Shown here: positions 42,895 through 51,079 of the stretch, in pieces | How positions within the stretch are numbered: the stretch's first letter is position 1 | How the letters are laid out: each line of letters starts with the position of its first letter | NCBI RefSeq assembly: GCF_035946055.1 | Contig: NZ_CP108364.1 | Span: forward strand, 2,480,001-2,544,000 | DNA length: 64,000 bases | Direction of reading: 5' to 3' | DNA from: Streptomyces sp. NBC_01341 | GTDB taxonomy: Bacteria > Actinomycetota > Actinomycetes > Streptomycetales > Streptomycetaceae | The notes under the pieces: model-generated | Database searches by the model: none | What the model was told of the DNA's origin: nothing | What the model saw: only the letters and a program-made list of their open reading frames with translations | Translations under genes and position numbers: made by a program

Positions 42895-44094
42895 TCATGC
42901 CGCCTCGGTCTCGAGCCGGCTGTGCAGTTCCTCGTCGTACAGCTCGTCGACGGACATGCCGCCGGCGGCCACCGCGAAGTAGCGCTCCGTCAGGTCCTGG
43001 GACCCGCTGACCATGCGGAGCATCGCCATCCGGTCGGGTGTGACCTCCAGGCGGCTCACGAACAGGGTGTTGCGGTAGCCCTCGAAGAGCTCGTCCTGGA
43101 GCTCCTCCCCGTACTTCCGCAGCCCTTCGGCGAGCCGCGCCGGGTCATCGAGCACGCCGCCGACCGACGCGGCCAGCAGATCGGCCTGCAGGAAGGCGTC
43201 GCTGATGCCGCGCGCGGTGATCGAGTCCTTGTGGTGTGCGGCGTCACCGACGAGCGCCCAGCCGGGGCCGGCCGGGGTGCGGAAGAAGTTCTGCTGGTCC
43301 CCGGTGCCGCGCAGCCGTTCGACGCGTTCGCCGCCGTCCATCGCCCGCGCGTACAGGTCCGGCGCGGTGGTGCGGATGTTCTCCAGGTAGTGCTCCAGCG
43401 CGTCGCCGCGCACCTGGTGGAACTCCGCCTGCGGGAAGTAGGCGGCGATCAGGGTGGCGTCGTCGTTGGTCGGTATCGCGCCGATCCAGCGGCCGGGGCG
43501 CTCGTACAGCTCGAACTGGGACTTGATGCCCTGCCAGTAGGTGAAGTAGATGCAGGACATGAGCGGGTCCTGGACCGTGTACGGGGCGTCGACGGCCTTG
43601 GCCACCGCCGACCGCATCCCGTCCGCACCCACCACGAGGCGTGCCCGCTCCTCGACCGGCTTGCCGTCCGCCGAGCGGCACTTGACCCCGACGACGCGGT
43701 CCCCGTCGAAGACGAGACCGGACACGGAGCAGCCGTCCCGGAACTCCGCACCGGCGGCAACGGCCGCGTCGACCAGGATCTGGTCCAGCAGGTACCGGCG
43801 CGGTGCGTACGCGGCCGACTGTCCCTCGTGCGGGACGGTGCCGCCGTCCAGCCGGACGTCCTCGACCTGGTAGACGGTCCTGTCCAGCGCCGGGCAGCCG
43901 GTTGCGCGGACCGCGTCCAGCACCCCCCAGCGGGCGAGCCGCGCGATACCGGGCTGGTGGATGTAGTGCGTGGAGAGCGTGTCACTGGGGAACCGCGCCC
44001 GGTCGACGAGCAGCACCCGATGGCCCGCCCGCGCCAGGAGCAGAGCGGAGGCGGCACCCGCGACGCGAGCCCCCACCACGATGACGTCGTACAT
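42895..44094 (-). CDS. FAD-dependent monooxygenase (PHBH-like, group A)
   Basis: 399 residues from ATG 44094, preceded by GGAGG. GxGxxG-like motif MYDVIVVGARVAGAASALLL (with GARVAG, lacking the third Gly position as in many polyketide halogenase/geranylgeranyl-reductase-like enzymes), DG motif VVGADGMRSAVAKA and GD motif ALVGDAAHHKDSITARGIS. NAD(P)H-dependent hydroxylation or epoxidation of an aromatic or carrier-bound substrate is likely. First of a leftward set with the PCP and KSIII. No halogenase WxWxIP motif. Confidence 0.9.
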   Translation of the reverse strand: MYDVIVVGARVAGAASALLLARAGHRVLLVDRARFPSDTLSTHYIHQPGIARLARWGVLDAVRATGCPALDRTVYQVEDVRLDGGTVPHEGQSAAYAPRRYLLDQILVDAAVAAGAEFRDGCSVSGLVFDGDRVVGVKCRSADGKPVEERARLVVGADGMRSAVAKAVDAPYTVQDPLMSCIYFTYWQGIKSQFELYERPGRWIGAIPTNDDATLIAAYFPQAEFHQVRGDALEHYLENIRTTAPDLYARAMDGGERVERLRGTGDQQNFFRTPAGPGWALVGDAAHHKDSITARGISDAFLQADLLAASVGGVLDDPARLAEGLRKYGEELQDELFEGYRNTLFVSRLEVTPDRMAMLRMVSGSQDLTERYFAVAAGGMSVDELYDEELHSRLETEAA

Positions 44095-44217
44095 TCCGGA
44101 CCTCCAAGTCACGGACATGCCCCTCGGTTCGACGGTGGGCCGGGCGGACGACGCCGGCCCACCGGCTTAGGAGCAATCTGAGGGCACCTTCGCAGTCTCT
44201 TCTTGAGACCCGCTCGA

Positions 44218-45063
44218 TCAGTCCTGGGCGGCGAACGCGCCGAGGTTCTCCCCGGCCCACTGGCGGAAGGTCCGCGCCGGCCGTCCGGTGATGCGTTCCA
44301 CGGTGTCCAGGGTCGCGGCAGGCCGCCCGACCCCCGCGGCCCACTGGCCGAGGAGCGAGGCGAGGATCGGCGCGGGGACGAACCGGCCCATCCGCTCGAC
44401 CGCCTGGTCCCGGGTGAGTTCCCGCACCGGGATCTCGCGTCCGAGGAGTTCCCCGAGGATGCCGAGCTGCTCACGGAAGGTCAGCGACTGCGGTCCGGAG
44501 AGGGTGAGGGTCCGGCCCACGAGCGTCTCGTCGGCCAGGGCGGCCGCGGCGACGTCGGCGATGTCGCCCTCGTGGATGGGCGCGGTGTGGGCGTGCGTGT
44601 ACGGCAGTTCGACGGGCTCTCCCCTGCGGATGGCGTCACTCCACCCGAACGCGTTGCCGTCGAAGGCACCCGGCCGCAGCACGGTGCCCGGCAGCGCCGA
44701 CTCGGCGAGCGCGTCCTCGACGGCCGCGTGGAGCAGGGCCAGGGCGTCGGTCTCGGCGTCGGGGCCGCCGACCGTGGACGAGGACAGCAGGACGACGTGC
44801 CGGACCCCTGCCCCGGCCGCGGCGGCGAAGAGGTCCTTGGCGCCTTCGGACTCGGCGTACAGGAACACCTTTTCCACGCCGTCGAGGGCGGCATCGAAGG
44901 TGTCCGGCTCGTTCAGGTCCAGCCGGACGGTGTCCACTCCGGCCGGAACGCTCAACTCCCCGGGCGTGCGGCCGGATGCGCGCAGGGTGTGGCCCGCGGC
45001 GTGCAGGCGGTCGAGGACGCGGCGGCCGACGTTGCCGCGTGCCCCGGTTACGAGAATGGTCAC
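44218..45063 (-). CDS. NmrA-like NAD(P)-binding protein
   Basis: 281 residues, atypical SDR. TILVTGARGNVGRRVLDRL at the N-terminus is the Rossmann glycine motif; VVLLSSSTVGG and LRPGAFDGNAFGW follow, without the YxxxK dyad of classic SDRs. Family members act as NADPH sensors or as reductases (for example quinone reductases) on aromatic products. Divergent from the adenylation gene. Could be a tailoring enzyme or a redox sensor. Confidence 0.82.
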   Translation of the reverse strand: MTILVTGARGNVGRRVLDRLHAAGHTLRASGRTPGELSVPAGVDTVRLDLNEPDTFDAALDGVEKVFLYAESEGAKDLFAAAAGAGVRHVVLLSSSTVGGPDAETDALALLHAAVEDALAESALPGTVLRPGAFDGNAFGWSDAIRRGEPVELPYTHAHTAPIHEGDIADVAAAALADETLVGRTLTLSGPQSLTFREQLGILGELLGREIPVRELTRDQAVERMGRFVPAPILASLLGQWAAGVGRPAATLDTVERITGRPARTFRQWAGENLGAFAAQD

Positions 45064-45304
45064 GGTGGTACTCCCGTCGAGTGCGGTACCGGCCCGGATG
45101 GTGGGGTGGCTGACGGAGACCGTCGGCCCTACGGGCCTGTCCGGCGGAACGGGGCCGGACGGGCCCTAAGCGGAGCCGGCAATTCAGTGAACAGGGGCGC
45201 CCTCGCGCGCGCCTTGACCCGAGCGAGGACGTGGCCGGTTCCACCGGCATTCGAGCCGGTTCGCGGACCCTGCCGCCCCGGGCACCTCGAGAGGAGACAG
45301 GCCG
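45064..45304. promoter_or_regulatory. divergent promoter region, NmrA-like / adenylation gene
   Basis: 241 bp between divergent starts; AGAGGAGA precedes the adenylation ATG at 45305. No clear operator identified. Confidence 0.45.
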
Positions 45305-46819
45305 ATGACATCGGTAGTCGCAGCGTTTCGCCGTCGGGCCGCCGACGCCCCCGACACCGTGGCGGTCTCCGCCGGTGACGACCACCTGACCTACGCCGGG
45401 CTCGACCGCTGGGCGCGAGAGGTGTCGCGGGAGCTCACGGACGGTGCGGGGGCGACGGCGGGCGACCGGATCGCCGTCTGCCTGGAGCGCTCCCCCGAAC
45501 TCGTCGCCGCACTGCTCGGCGTGCTGGGGGCCGGCGCGGCGTTCGTCCCCATCGGCCTCGACGACCCGGCCGCACGGGTGGCCGAGGTGTTCGCGGACGC
45601 GGAGGTACGTGCCGTCCTGTGCGAGCCGGACGATGCCGGCCGCTTCTCGGCGTACGGCATCCCGGTCCTGCGTGTGCCGGCCCGCCCCGCGGCGGACCGT
45701 CCGCTGCCGCCGGAGACCGCCGGGGTCCGGCCCGGCGACCTCGCCTATCTGATGTACACCTCGGGGTCCACCGGCCGCCCGAAGGCCGTCATGGTCGAGC
45801 ACCGCAACATCACCAACCTGGTGACGGACCCCAACTACGTGGAGCTGGGCGCCGACGACCGGATCCTGCAGCTCGCGCCCGTCGCCTTCGACGCCGCCAC
45901 GTTCGAGATCTGGGGCGCTCTCCTCAACGGGGCCCGGCTGGTGCTCGCCCCGCCGCGGCAGATCCAGGCGGAGGAGCTCGGCGCCCTGCTGCGCGACGAG
46001 GGCATCACCGTGCTCTGGCTGACGGCCGCGCTCTTCCACCGGCAGATCGATGTGGACGTCAAGGCGTTCGGCGGGCTGCGCACGGTGCTGGCCGGCGGCG
46101 ACGTGCTCTCCGTCCCGCACATCCGCGAGCTGCAGGCCGCGGTGCCAGGCTGCGCGATCGTCAACGGCTACGGGCCGACGGAGACCACCACGTTCGCCGT
46201 CTGCCACCGGATCGGCGCACACGAGGACCTCGGCCACTCCGTGCCGATCGGCACGCCGCTGCAGAACGTCGACGTCCGTATCGTCGGCGACTCCGGCCTG
46301 CCGCTGCCCGACGGCGTATCCGGCGAGCTGTGGATCGGCGGCGCGGGAGTGTCCCGGGGGTACTGGCGGCGCCCCGACCTCACCGACAAGGCCTTCGTCA
46401 CCGCCCCCTGGGACAGCGCGGCCGGGCGGTTCTACCGCAGCGGCGACCTGGCCAGGCGGCGCCCCGACGGGGTCATCGAGTTCCTCGGCCGCAACGACGA
46501 CCAGTTCAAGCTGCGGGGCTTCCGTATCGAGCCCGGTGAGCTCGAGAGCGTCCTCGCCGGCCATCCGCAGGTGCGCGGCGCCGCGGTCGGCGTCCGGGAG
46601 AGCCACCTGGGCGACCGCCGGCTGGTGGCATGGGTCGTACCGGAGGCCGACACCCTCGACCGGCGCGCCCTGCGCTCGTATCTGCGCGAGCGCGTGCCCG
46701 AGCACATGATCCCCGCGGCCTTCGTCTCGCTGGCCGAGCTGCCCATCACGGCAAACGGCAAGGCGGACCGCAAGGCGCTGCCCGCCCCCGACTGGACGTC
46801 GAAGTCCATCTACGTCTGA
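45305..46819 (+). CDS. stand-alone NRPS adenylation domain, Val-type specificity code
   Basis: 504 residues: A domain only, without fused carrier or condensation domain. Motifs: LMYTSGSTGRPKAVMVEHRN (A3), FDAATFEIWGALLNG (A4), NGYGPTETTTFAV (A5), YRSGDLARRRPDG (A7), GRNDDQFKLRGFRIEPGELE (A8) and NGKADRKALP (A10 Lys). Aligning to the PheA pocket by eye gives D-A-F-W-L-G-G-T-F-K, nine of ten positions equal to the classic valine code DAFWIGGTFK. Likely activates L-Val and loads the PCP at 42608. First gene of the A-SDR-VOC operon. Confidence 0.9.
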   Translation: MTSVVAAFRRRAADAPDTVAVSAGDDHLTYAGLDRWAREVSRELTDGAGATAGDRIAVCLERSPELVAALLGVLGAGAAFVPIGLDDPAARVAEVFADAEVRAVLCEPDDAGRFSAYGIPVLRVPARPAADRPLPPETAGVRPGDLAYLMYTSGSTGRPKAVMVEHRNITNLVTDPNYVELGADDRILQLAPVAFDAATFEIWGALLNGARLVLAPPRQIQAEELGALLRDEGITVLWLTAALFHRQIDVDVKAFGGLRTVLAGGDVLSVPHIRELQAAVPGCAIVNGYGPTETTTFAVCHRIGAHEDLGHSVPIGTPLQNVDVRIVGDSGLPLPDGVSGELWIGGAGVSRGYWRRPDLTDKAFVTAPWDSAAGRFYRSGDLARRRPDGVIEFLGRNDDQFKLRGFRIEPGELESVLAGHPQVRGAAVGVRESHLGDRRLVAWVVPEADTLDRRALRSYLRERVPEHMIPAAFVSLAELPITANGKADRKALPAPDWTSKSIYV

Positions 46820-46854
46820 TCCCCCTCTCCCGAGCCGATCCGAAAGGACGGAGC

Positions 46855-47628
46855 ATGACCAACCATCCGTTCACCAACCAGTACGTCGTGGTCACGGGCG
46901 GTGCCACCGGCATCGGCCGTGCCACCGCCCTCGACTTCGCCAAGCAGGGTGCCGCGGGCGTGATCGTCACCGGGCGCCGGGCCGACCGGCTCGCCGAGGT
47001 GGCGGCACTGCACCCGGCCATCGTCCCGGTCCGCGCCGATGTGAGCACGCAGAGCGGCGCGGACGCGGTCGCCGAGGCGGTCGGCGAGCTGGGCGGCTCC
47101 CTCGACGTCCTGGTGCACAACGCCGGGATCCATACCATCGGCGCGGCCGGCAGCATCGACACGGACGCGGCCCGAGAGCTGTTCGACGTCAACGTGCTCG
47201 GCACCGTGATCCTCACCAACCGGCTCCTCCCTGCGCTCCGTTCGCCGGGCGGCAGCATCGTGTTCGTCACCAGCCCGGCAGGCCACAACCCGACTCCGAT
47301 GGCCTCGGTGTACGCGGCGAGCAAGGCAGCGGTGAACACCTTCACCCGCTCCTGGGCACTGGAGCTGGCCCCGAAGGGCATCCGGGTGAACGCGGTCGCT
47401 CCGGGCTGGGTGCGCACCGAGGTCTACGAGAGCCACGGCATGCCCCCCGAGCAGGTGGACGAGCTCTTCGCGCAGGCGGCGAAGAGCGTGCCGCTGGGAG
47501 TGACGGGCGTGCCCGAGGACGTGTCGCAGTGGATCACGCTGCTCGCCGCGCCGAGCAGCGCGTGGGTGACGGGCCAGATCCTCACGATGGACGGCGGCGC
47601 CGATCTCGTACGCGCGAAGCAGGTCTGA
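46855..47628 (+). CDS. short-chain dehydrogenase/reductase
   Basis: 257 residues. Classic SDR: VVVTGGATGIGRATALDFA cofactor motif, LVHNAG, catalytic Ser in IVFVTSPAGHNP, YAASKAAVNTFTRS (Tyr/Lys) and WVRTEVYESHG. NAD(P)H-dependent ketone reduction or alcohol oxidation. Second gene after the adenylation domain (35 bp gap), so it may act on the amino-acid-derived unit or on the polyketide. Confidence 0.9.
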   Translation: MTNHPFTNQYVVVTGGATGIGRATALDFAKQGAAGVIVTGRRADRLAEVAALHPAIVPVRADVSTQSGADAVAEAVGELGGSLDVLVHNAGIHTIGAAGSIDTDAARELFDVNVLGTVILTNRLLPALRSPGGSIVFVTSPAGHNPTPMASVYAASKAAVNTFTRSWALELAPKGIRVNAVAPGWVRTEVYESHGMPPEQVDELFAQAAKSVPLGVTGVPEDVSQWITLLAAPSSAWVTGQILTMDGGADLVRAKQV

Positions 47629-47680
47629 GGGCATCCGGGCCCACGGAACCGAACCCGAAGAAGGAAAGGACGGCACACCG

Positions 47681-48223
47681 ATGTCGCAGACAGCGGACCG
47701 GCAGGACGGCAGTCCCGCACCCGGCCCGGTGCTCAGCCCCGAGGCCCTGTTCCACACCGGTCTGGTCGTGGAGGACCTGGACCTGGCGATGAAGACGCTG
47801 AGCGAGCTGGCGGGCTACCGCTGGACCAGCGTGATGGAGCTCCAGGTGACGGCGCGCACCCCGGGCGGCCTCCAGCACGGCGACCAGCGTTTCGTGCTCT
47901 CGCTGGAGGAGCCGCGGCTCGAACTCGTCGAGGCCATCCCGGGCACCGTCTGGGTGTCCGACGGCAGCAACGGGGCCCATCACGTGGGCTACTGGGCCGA
48001 GAACGACCGGATCGAGGCCACCTCCGCGGCACTCGTGGAACTCGGCTTCGAGGTGGAGGCCTCCAACGACACCGAGGCGGACGGCACCCTGATGTGGGTC
48101 TACCACCGCGGTCTGGGCGGCATCCGGGTCGAGCTGCTGAACACCCTGATGAAGCCGTCCATGGACGCCTGGATCGCCGGCGCCGACCCCGCCGAGGTGC
48201 AGCAGGACGCGCCCGTCGGCTGA
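47681..48223 (+). CDS. VOC/glyoxalase-fold protein
   Basis: 180 residues. Two beta-alpha-beta-beta-beta units: FHTGLVVEDLDLAMKTLSEL with a metal-ligand-like His at the first strand, and GAHHVGYWAENDRIEATSAA, then VYHRGLGGIRVELLNT with a C-terminal Glu. The fold covers glyoxalases, extradiol dioxygenases, epimerases and antibiotic-binding resistance proteins. In this place it may be an enzyme acting on the aromatic product or a drug-sequestering protein; I cannot decide. Confidence 0.8.
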   Translation: MSQTADRQDGSPAPGPVLSPEALFHTGLVVEDLDLAMKTLSELAGYRWTSVMELQVTARTPGGLQHGDQRFVLSLEEPRLELVEAIPGTVWVSDGSNGAHHVGYWAENDRIEATSAALVELGFEVEASNDTEADGTLMWVYHRGLGGIRVELLNTLMKPSMDAWIAGADPAEVQQDAPVG

Positions 48224-48236
48224 CGGCGTTCCCCCG

Positions 48237-48286
48237 CGCAGCAGTCGAGCCCCCGCCCTGTGACGGGCGGGGGCTCGACTGCTGCG
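48237..48286. terminator. bidirectional hairpin, VOC / P450 convergence
   Basis: 22-bp perfect stem: CGCAGCAGTCGAGCCCCCGC... (48237-48258) with 48265-48286, 6-base loop, between two converging genes. Confidence 0.9.
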
Positions 48287-48294
48287 GTCCTGGA

Positions 48295-49548
48295 TCAGGT
48301 TCCCCAGGTGACCGGCAGGGTCTCCAGGGCGTGGTTGATCCCGCCCAGGTGCCAGGGGACCTCACTCTCGGGCACGGCGAGCCGGAGGTCGGGGAAGCGC
48401 CGTACCAGGCCGTCGATGGCGATCTCCAGTTCCATCCGGGTCAGTTGCTTGCCCAGGCACAGGTGCATGCCGTGGCCGAACGAGAGATGCGGGTTGTGGG
48501 AGCGGCCGAGGTCGAGGCGGTCCGGGTCGGGGAAGACCCTCTCGTCACGGTTGGCCGAGGAGATGGCGATCACCACGGCGTCCCCCTTGGCGATCTTCAT
48601 CCCGCCGAGCTCCAGGTCCTCCACGGCGATGCGCGGGTTGCCGGCCGAGTCCGTGGAGAAGAGGTTGACGTGCCGCAGCAGTTCCTCGACCGCCTTCGGG
48701 ATCCGGGAGCGGTCCTCGGCCAGCCAGTTCCACTGGTCGCGGTGGTGCGCGATGAGCGCCAGGACGGAGCTGGCGAGCTGGTTGGCCGTGGTGTCGAAGC
48801 CTGCCCCGATCAGGGTGAAGGCGAAGGTCACCAGCTCCGTCTCGCTGAGCCGGTCCCCGCTGTCCCTGGCCGTGATCAGATCCGACAGCAGGTCCTGGGT
48901 GGGGTTCTCGCGCTTCTCCGCGACGACCTCGACCATGTACTCGTTCAGCTTGGCCAGGCCGTTGACGGAGTCCGAGTCCTCGCCCTGGTCGTCGACGGTG
49001 ACGAAGTCCCGCGCGTTGGCGGCGAACAGCCGCAGGACCCTCATCGGCACACCCAGCAGCTCACCGATGACGGTCAGCGGCATGGGCACGGTGAACCGCT
49101 CCACCAGGTCGACCGGTCCGCCGGACGCGGCGAGGCCGTCGAGCATCCCGTCGGCGATCCGCTGGATGCCCGGCCTCATCTGCTCGATGCGCCGTGCGGT
49201 GAACGCCCCGGCCGCGAGCCGGCGCAGCCGGGCGTGCTCGGACCCGTCCATGGAAATGATCATTTCGGGCGTCGAGGTCATCGCCCCGCCGATCCGGGGT
49301 GCGCCGGGCTTCACGGTCTCGGCCCGGCTCAGCCGGGGATCCGCCAGTGCCTCCCGGGCCTCGTCGTAGGCGGTCACGAGCCAGGCGTCCACGCCGCCCT
49401 CGGTACGCACCCGTACGACCGGCTGCCCGGCCCGCAGCCCGGCGTACTGCGGGGCGGGGCAGCGGTAGGACGAGCCGGCGAGGGGGAACACCTTCATGTC
49501 CCGGTCCTCATCGGTCACTGACTCGCTCCCGTACTCGGTCACGGACAC
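48295..49548 (-). CDS. cytochrome P450 (3 of 4)
   Basis: 417 residues from GTG 49548, which has GGAGG 8 bases upstream; the frame is open further up but without protein-like composition. I-helix LIGAGFDTTANQLASS, ExxR in AVEELLRHVNLFSTDSAG, heme loop LSFGHGMHLCLGKQLTRME. Very close in sequence to P450 4 at 55133 (for example GAGFDTTANQLA and VEELLRHVNLF in both), so they arose by duplication and may do successive oxidations. Confidence 0.94.
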   Translation of the reverse strand: MSVTEYGSESVTDEDRDMKVFPLAGSSYRCPAPQYAGLRAGQPVVRVRTEGGVDAWLVTAYDEAREALADPRLSRAETVKPGAPRIGGAMTSTPEMIISMDGSEHARLRRLAAGAFTARRIEQMRPGIQRIADGMLDGLAASGGPVDLVERFTVPMPLTVIGELLGVPMRVLRLFAANARDFVTVDDQGEDSDSVNGLAKLNEYMVEVVAEKRENPTQDLLSDLITARDSGDRLSETELVTFAFTLIGAGFDTTANQLASSVLALIAHHRDQWNWLAEDRSRIPKAVEELLRHVNLFSTDSAGNPRIAVEDLELGGMKIAKGDAVVIAISSANRDERVFPDPDRLDLGRSHNPHLSFGHGMHLCLGKQLTRMELEIAIDGLVRRFPDLRLAVPESEVPWHLGGINHALETLPVTWGT

Positions 49549-49630
49549 AACAGCACCTCCACAGTTGACACGGTTGCGCGGCACCGTAGAAGGCGCTGCT
49601 GGACACGGGGTTGCTTCGGACTCGACCCGC

Positions 49631-51061
49631 TCAGGCCGCGTCCGCCGGAACGTCCGGACGCGGGGTGCGGCCCGGGACACAAGAGCGTGCGGGCGGCAGG
49701 GTGCCGTCCACGAGATAGCGGTGCACGACGGCGTCGACGTGCGGGTTGCCGCCCAGCACGTACACCTCGTGCTCTCCCGAGTCCTGGACGGTGAGCAGGT
49801 GGTGGCCGACCAGTTCGGCCATGGCCACACCGCCGTCGTAGTGGTCCATGGGGTCGCCGTCGGCCTGCACGATCAGGCCGGCGGCGTAGCCGTCGCGGGT
49901 GATCCGCACCGGCTCCTCGGCGGCCTCGAAGGTGCGGAAGGCACCCACCCACGGCGAGGCCCGGAGCACCCCGTAGCCGTACGGGAACCGCTTACGGAAC
50001 TCCCGCATGTCCTGGTAGTAGACCTCCAGGTCGGACGGCCAGGCGTGCTCCAGCGTGATGGCCTCCAGGACGCCGACGCGCAGGTCGCCCTCGCTGTCCG
50101 CGGGCCGCCAGGTGCCCTGTTCGGCGAGCAGTTCGCGGCAGGCGTCCGGGTCGCCCTCGCGGGCCGCCCGGTGCACGCCGGCGACCAGGACGGCGAGGGT
50201 GGCCCACTGGCCGCGGTCGGCCGCCCGGTTGCCCACGGCCCCGTCGAACAGGGTCCGCAGCCTCACGGCGTCCTGCGGCAGCGACTCCAGGGCGGCGACC
50301 GCCTCCTCCACGGTGGTGAGCACCTGCTCGGCCGAGGCGCCGACGGCGAAGCCGGCGTGCCGCTCGCCGGTCCAGCGGGCCCACAGGTCGACGTTGCGCT
50401 GGACGGCGTCGCCCTGCTGGAGGAACTGCTCGCGCCACGTCCACTGCGGGCCGACGCAGGAGTCCAGGACCAGCCGGTCCAGGCCGGCCGGGAAGAGGCT
50501 GCCGTAGACGGCACCGACGTAGGCGCCGTACGCGTACCCGACGAAGCTGATCCGCTCCTCGCCGAGCACGGCACGGATCACGTCCATGTCCCGGGCGGTG
50601 TTGGGGGTGCTGATATGCGGGCGCAGGTCCCCGCCGCCCCGTGCGCAGGCCTCCTCGCGCAGCCGCATGTCCTCGGCCAGTCCGGCGAACACGGTGTCCG
50701 GCGGCCGGGAGTCGAACGGCTGCGCGGGGACGGACACTTCGGCGTACAGCCGGGTCGATCCGGCGGTGCCGCGCGGGTCGAAGCCGATGAGGTCGTAGAC
50801 CTCCTCCAGGGGGGTTCCGGCGAACTTGCCGGGCAGTCCGAGGCCGTGCCCCCAGTCGCCGCCGGGGCCGCCGTTGACGGCCAGCAGGACACCGCGCCGG
50901 CGCGCCGGGTCGGTGGCGCGGCGGCGGCTCAGGGCGAGTGTGATCCGCTCGCCCCCGGGGTCGGTGTAGTCGCGGGGGACCTCGATCGTCGCATGCTCGG
51001 TCCGGTCGTCGTCCGATGCGGGCGACCATGCCGGCCGCTGTGTGTGGAACTCGCTCACCAC
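49631..51061 (-). CDS. S33-family alpha/beta-hydrolase with nucleophile Ser replaced by Ala
   Basis: 476 residues, like secreted tripeptidyl aminopeptidases (SlpD/E) but without a signal peptide. Oxyanion loop LLAVNGGPGGDWG; the nucleophile elbow reads SFVGYAYGAYVGAV, with Ala177 where GxSxG needs Ser. Asp (QADGDPMDHYDG) and His (DSGEHEVYV) regions and the final VHRYLVDGTLPP remain. It is thus probably not a peptidase; a scaffold, binding or cyclase-like role is possible. Between P450 3 and the MFS exporter on the same strand. Confidence 0.85.
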   Translation of the reverse strand: MVSEFHTQRPAWSPASDDDRTEHATIEVPRDYTDPGGERITLALSRRRATDPARRRGVLLAVNGGPGGDWGHGLGLPGKFAGTPLEEVYDLIGFDPRGTAGSTRLYAEVSVPAQPFDSRPPDTVFAGLAEDMRLREEACARGGGDLRPHISTPNTARDMDVIRAVLGEERISFVGYAYGAYVGAVYGSLFPAGLDRLVLDSCVGPQWTWREQFLQQGDAVQRNVDLWARWTGERHAGFAVGASAEQVLTTVEEAVAALESLPQDAVRLRTLFDGAVGNRAADRGQWATLAVLVAGVHRAAREGDPDACRELLAEQGTWRPADSEGDLRVGVLEAITLEHAWPSDLEVYYQDMREFRKRFPYGYGVLRASPWVGAFRTFEAAEEPVRITRDGYAAGLIVQADGDPMDHYDGGVAMAELVGHHLLTVQDSGEHEVYVLGGNPHVDAVVHRYLVDGTLPPARSCVPGRTPRPDVPADAA

Positions 51062-51079
51062 CGCAAACCTCCGTTCTCG

